Assembly (NCBI RefSeq): GCF_002245695.1
Contig: NZ_NOII01000011.1
Coordinates: 1 to 64,000 of the forward strand
Direction: 5' to 3'
DNA length: 64,000 nt
Origin: Fictibacillus aquaticus
GTDB taxonomy: Bacteria > Bacillota > Bacilli > Bacillales > Fictibacillaceae
Both the position numbers and the translations under genes were made by a program. The notes below the pieces were generated by a model. The model made no database searches, was not told the DNA's origin, and saw only the letters and a program-made list of their open reading frames with translations. Positions within the stretch are counted from its first letter, which is position 1; every line of letters starts with the position of its first letter. Of this stretch, positions 62,007 to 64,000 are shown in pieces.

Positions 62007-63056
62007 TTATTTTATAGACTTTTCATACCCAAAAATGATTCTTCTCAGCATCACTGTATCCATCTGCAGTGCCTTTTTGCCTGCTTTGGTCATTAGAGTA
62101 CGTGTGTTTTTTGCGTCAAATTGAATGTTCCGGGTCAAATAGTCCCTGTAAACAGCAATCATATCATTCAAGCTGCGCTCTTCAGGCGAAAGGTCAGCTT
62201 CTGATTCAAACGGCACTGTATCAATGTTCTCAATTTCCAGGTTCTCGCAGATGATGTTCAATGCATCTATACTGTTTGGCGGATCGCTGTTCGTAATATT
62301 ATAAATGCTACCGTCTTCTCCAAAGTGAATGGCTTCTTGCAGAACATCTGCTACATAATCCACTGGAACAAGGTTTTGTGTGCTATCGGGTTCACACAGC
62401 AGACGGTACGTTTTGCTCCCTTTATTTTGGCGTTCCATCCGTTTCTTGAACACCTCTAAGCTCCTCATTAAACCGTACATCGTAAATTTCGAGTCCGCTT
62501 CCCCTGTTATCGAATCTCCAACTATAATCGCCGGACGAAGAATTATGACGCCGAAATGTTGCTGATAATCAAACACAAGATGTTCAGCCTTGCATTTGCT
62601 TTCTTCATAAGGATTGTTGAACGGCCCCGTTTCCGAATACAGCCGTTCCTCCCCGTACTCTCTTGTTCCGAGTGTGTAGGCAGTGGATACGTAAAAAAAG
62701 CGTTTTGCCTTCATAGCTTTTGCTGCCTCAAGTGCGTGCAGCGTTCCTGTGTAATTTATATCATGAAGTTCTTCTTTTAAATGCAGATCAAATTTCACGA
62801 GTGCTGCCATATGGTAAAAGACATCGACCTCACCGCTAAGTTCCTCTAACTGATCATGTGACAAACCGAGATTAGGATGAGTAATATCTCCACTGATTAT
62901 ATGAATGTTAGAATTCTTATGATTAATTCCATCTAAAATAGCAGCTGCTTTGCTCAAGCTCCTTGCCAAAATATAGAGGGTGTGCCCTTGCTCGGCAAGA
63001 CCTTTAATTAGCTTTCCGCCTAAAAAACCGGTCGCCCCAGTTAAAAAGATATTCAT
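62007..63056 (-). CDS. extended SDR, thioester-reductase-like (NAD_binding_4)
   Basis: A 349-residue NAD(P)-binding protein, with TGATGFLGGKLIKGL cofactor loop and the male-sterility/thioester-reductase-type features: YHMAALVKFDLHLKEELHDINYTGT, FFYVSTAYTLGTREYGE, PYEESKCKAEHLVFD (catalytic Y-x3-K). Relatives reduce fatty acyl or carrier-bound thioesters, but here there is no adenylation or carrier domain, so the substrate is unknown. Start at 63056 (AAGGAA upstream) gives the canonical M-NIFLTGATGF; the ORF upstream includes a terminator. Confidence 0.86.
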   Translation of the reverse strand: MNIFLTGATGFLGGKLIKGLAEQGHTLYILARSLSKAAAILDGINHKNSNIHIISGDITHPNLGLSHDQLEELSGEVDVFYHMAALVKFDLHLKEELHDINYTGTLHALEAAKAMKAKRFFYVSTAYTLGTREYGEERLYSETGPFNNPYEESKCKAEHLVFDYQQHFGVIILRPAIIVGDSITGEADSKFTMYGLMRSLEVFKKRMERQNKGSKTYRLLCEPDSTQNLVPVDYVADVLQEAIHFGEDGSIYNITNSDPPNSIDALNIICENLEIENIDTVPFESEADLSPEERSLNDMIAVYRDYLTRNIQFDAKNTRTLMTKAGKKALQMDTVMLRRIIFGYEKSIK

Positions 63057-63128
63057 ATTCTGATTTTCCTTCCTGGTTATCTTACCTTTATAGTACCATA
63101 GTAAAAGAACTAAATTAAGGTATGATAA

Positions 63129-63155
63129 AAGGCCGCCCTTTCCCAGGGCGGCCTT
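63129..63155 (-). terminator. terminator of the small acidic gene and peroxiredoxin operon
   Basis: AAGGCCGCCCT / AGGGCGGCCTT, perfect 11-bp stem with 5-nt loop, then TTTTA on the minus strand. Confidence 0.85.
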
Positions 63156-63173
63156 CACGAGTGGTGTCCATTC

Positions 63174-63188
63174 GGGGTACCGTACCCC
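63174..63188. repeat. short palindrome family, copy P6 (minimal form)
   Basis: GGGGTAC-CGTACCCC directly at the 3' end of the small acidic gene, like copy P5 after ykuV. Confidence 0.8.
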
Positions 63189-63191
63189 CAA

Positions 63192-63362
63192 TTATTCTTC
63201 TCTTTCTCTTTCAGGCTTGGCAATGTTGATGGCTGCTGTTTCGTTGTTCATGTAGTCTGTTGTGTGTGGCTGGTCTTCTTCCTGCCCGATGCCATAAAAA
63301 AAGTCATTTATCTTTTCTTCAGCCCTAGCTGTCTCATTTTGCTTCTCTTCTTCTCGGTTCAT
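63192..63362 (-). CDS. small acidic protein of unknown function
   Basis: A 56-residue, strongly charged protein ([32 protein letters not shown]...PEREREE). I do not recognise the family. AAAGGAG lies 10 nt upstream of ATG 63362. The start overlaps the 3' end of the peroxiredoxin-like gene by 4 nt, so the two form an operon and translation may be coupled. Confidence 0.65.
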   Translation of the reverse strand: MNREEEKQNETARAEEKINDFFYGIGQEEDQPHTTDYMNNETAAINIAKPEREREE

Positions 63363-63832
63363 GATTGAGTGTCTCCTTTGCATTCTTCACATGCTGAAAA
63401 TACTTCTTCGTACATATCCTGCTTGTTTGCATCGAAATTCGTGTTGCAATAGCGCAGTATGCCTTCCTTATCCACCACAAAACAAGAACGAATAGCTGTC
63501 CCGTCTTTCTCATTAAGGACACCGAATGCTTTAACCGTCTTTTTGTGCCAGTCTGCAAGTAAAGGGTACGGAAGTGTGCCGAGCGCTGCTGCAAAAACAT
63601 TATGAGAGTATATGTGATCGACGCTTATTGCGAGCACTTCTGTTTCGGCTTCTTCAAACCTTTTATAATCCTCTTTCCAAGAGGTGATTTCCTTAATTCA
63701 GCCAGGGGTAAAATTAAGAGGATAAAAAGCAACAAGAACGTTCTTTTCTCCTTTAAAATCCGATAGCGAAATGTCTTTGCCACTTGTAGATGGCAGACTG
63801 AATTCAGGTGCCTGATCTCCAGCTTTCAGCAT
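63359..63832 (-). CDS. peroxiredoxin-like protein with in-frame UGA, candidate selenoprotein
   Basis: A redoxin-domain (AhpC/TSA) protein of 157 residues if the in-frame TGA at 63700-63698 is read as selenocysteine (position 45). N-terminal part: [40 protein letters not shown]; then U; then [27 protein letters not shown], all in one frame without another stop. In BCP/AhpC enzymes the peroxidatic Cys occupies exactly the position after TPG. A SECIS-like hairpin follows. The C-terminus has CEEC. ATG 63832 (AGGAGG 7 nt upstream) is preferred over ATG 63835. The alternative is a pseudogene with one nonsense mutation. Confidence 0.8.
63670..63684 (-). other. candidate bacterial SECIS hairpin of the peroxiredoxin-like gene
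   Basis: Minus strand CCTCTT-GGA-AAGAGG: perfect 6-bp stem with tri-loop GGA. The loop begins 19 nt after the TGA, within the distance known for bacterial SECIS elements, and has G in its first two positions as they require. It lies within the coding sequence. Confidence 0.65.
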
Positions 63833-63924
63833 CATCCCACCTCCTTTTATTATCCTGTTTATAGTTCCCTCATTTTTCAAATGCAAACAGCGAAACTTGA
63901 AGATAAAGCACATTTAAAAAGAGA

Positions 63925-63956
63925 GGGGTACTGTACAAATGATGGTAACGTACCCC
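63925..63956. repeat. short palindrome family, copy P7 (imperfect)
   Basis: GGGGTACTGTAC (63925-63936) and GTAACGTACCCC (63945-63956), 10 of 12 pairs complementary, upstream of the peroxiredoxin-like gene. Confidence 0.7.
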
Positions 63957-63966
63957 CTGACCTCAG

Positions 63967-63998
63967 AAAAAAACCAGAGACGCAGTGGTCTCTGGCTT
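63967..63998. terminator. terminator at the window edge
   Basis: CCAGAGAC / GTCTCTGG with 6-nt loop, A-run on the left and T-run on the right; belongs to a gene beyond the window or to both strands. Confidence 0.75.
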
Positions 63999-64000
63999 TT

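Noticed and set aside
63359-63913. Peroxiredoxin-like gene as a simple pseudogene broken by a nonsense codon
   Set aside because: The single stop is TGA, at the catalytic Cys position, with a well-placed hairpin, and both halves are otherwise intact. A random nonsense mutation would not be expected to meet all of these. I keep it as the alternative explanation.

Overview
The window comes from an endospore-forming Bacillaceae chromosome. Evidence: genes for small acid-soluble spore proteins (sspE, sspK, sspH type), the spore-cortex deacetylase pdaA, and long stretches of gene order shared with Bacillus subtilis (ygxA-ygzB-perR, gsaB/hemL-ygaE, ygaD-ygaC-sspE, mutY-yfhP-yfhJ-sspK-yfhH, recX-yfhF-yfhE-yfhD, rlmD-pdaA-yfjT-yfkAB, yfkD-yfkF, yfkH, yfkJ). 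The left edge is the first ~38 nt of a 16S rRNA gene that reads out of the window. A Fictibacillus-like genus is possible, but I cannot fix genus or species from this sequence.

Layout. 1-330: rRNA operon start with tandem promoters. 0.3-12.98 kb: ygxA, ygzB, a secreted protein, auto-regulated perR, cobalamin adenosyltransferase, 2-hydroxyacid dehydrogenase, aminopeptidase, sspH, bcp, a small K+ channel, a three-gene ABC-2 exporter, hemL and ygaE. 13-18.8 kb: oligopeptide ABC operon in the app order (D-F-A-B-C) behind a near-perfect CodY box. 19-29 kb: ygaD, ntdP, sspE, a reductase, mutY, yfhP and small spore or conserved genes, recX. 29.3-31.6 kb: cstA plus its small partner. 31.7-35.6 kb: yfhF, an amidohydrolase, a GNAT acetyltransferase behind a tRNA-like leader, yfhE, yfhD. 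35.7-50.4 kb: rlmD, pdaA, fumarase, yfkAB, MarR/HxlR-type regulator, efflux, ykuV, membrane proteins, sigma-B style stress genes, phosphatase, sirtuin. 50.8-56 kb: branched-chain amino acid ABC operon livJ-HMGF. 56.4-64 kb: yjbQ, a DUF3050 protein, rsgA behind a leader peptide, secreted metalloprotease InA, a reductase, and a peroxiredoxin-like gene.

The most interesting observations are of four kinds. (1) Two independent candidate selenoproteins. A peroxiredoxin-like gene (63359-63832) has in-frame UGA exactly at the peroxidatic cysteine. The CstA partner of the YbdD/Sel_put family (29315-29515) has UGA as its penultimate codon, after Cys. Each UGA is followed at the right distance by a hairpin with a GG-starting tri-loop that fits a bacterial SECIS. 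(2) A GNAT gene leader (33836-33985) that contains a near-canonical tRNA-shaped element whose T-arm overlaps, and so is mutually exclusive with, an intrinsic terminator. (3) A dispersed repeat family of six copies, in which five copies carry a hairpin whose loop is constant while the stem sequence differs from copy to copy but stays self-complementary. (4) An rsgA leader with a 23-codon peptide ORF, hairpins and a terminator, the layout of an attenuation switch.

A second, shorter palindrome family (GGGGTACGGTACC / GGGGTCCGGTACC, seven copies) punctuates gene ends. No insertion sequence transposase, prophage or CRISPR array is visible. Most of the window is vertically inherited core chromosome, and the unusual content is mainly at RNA or repeat level rather than in a foreign island.
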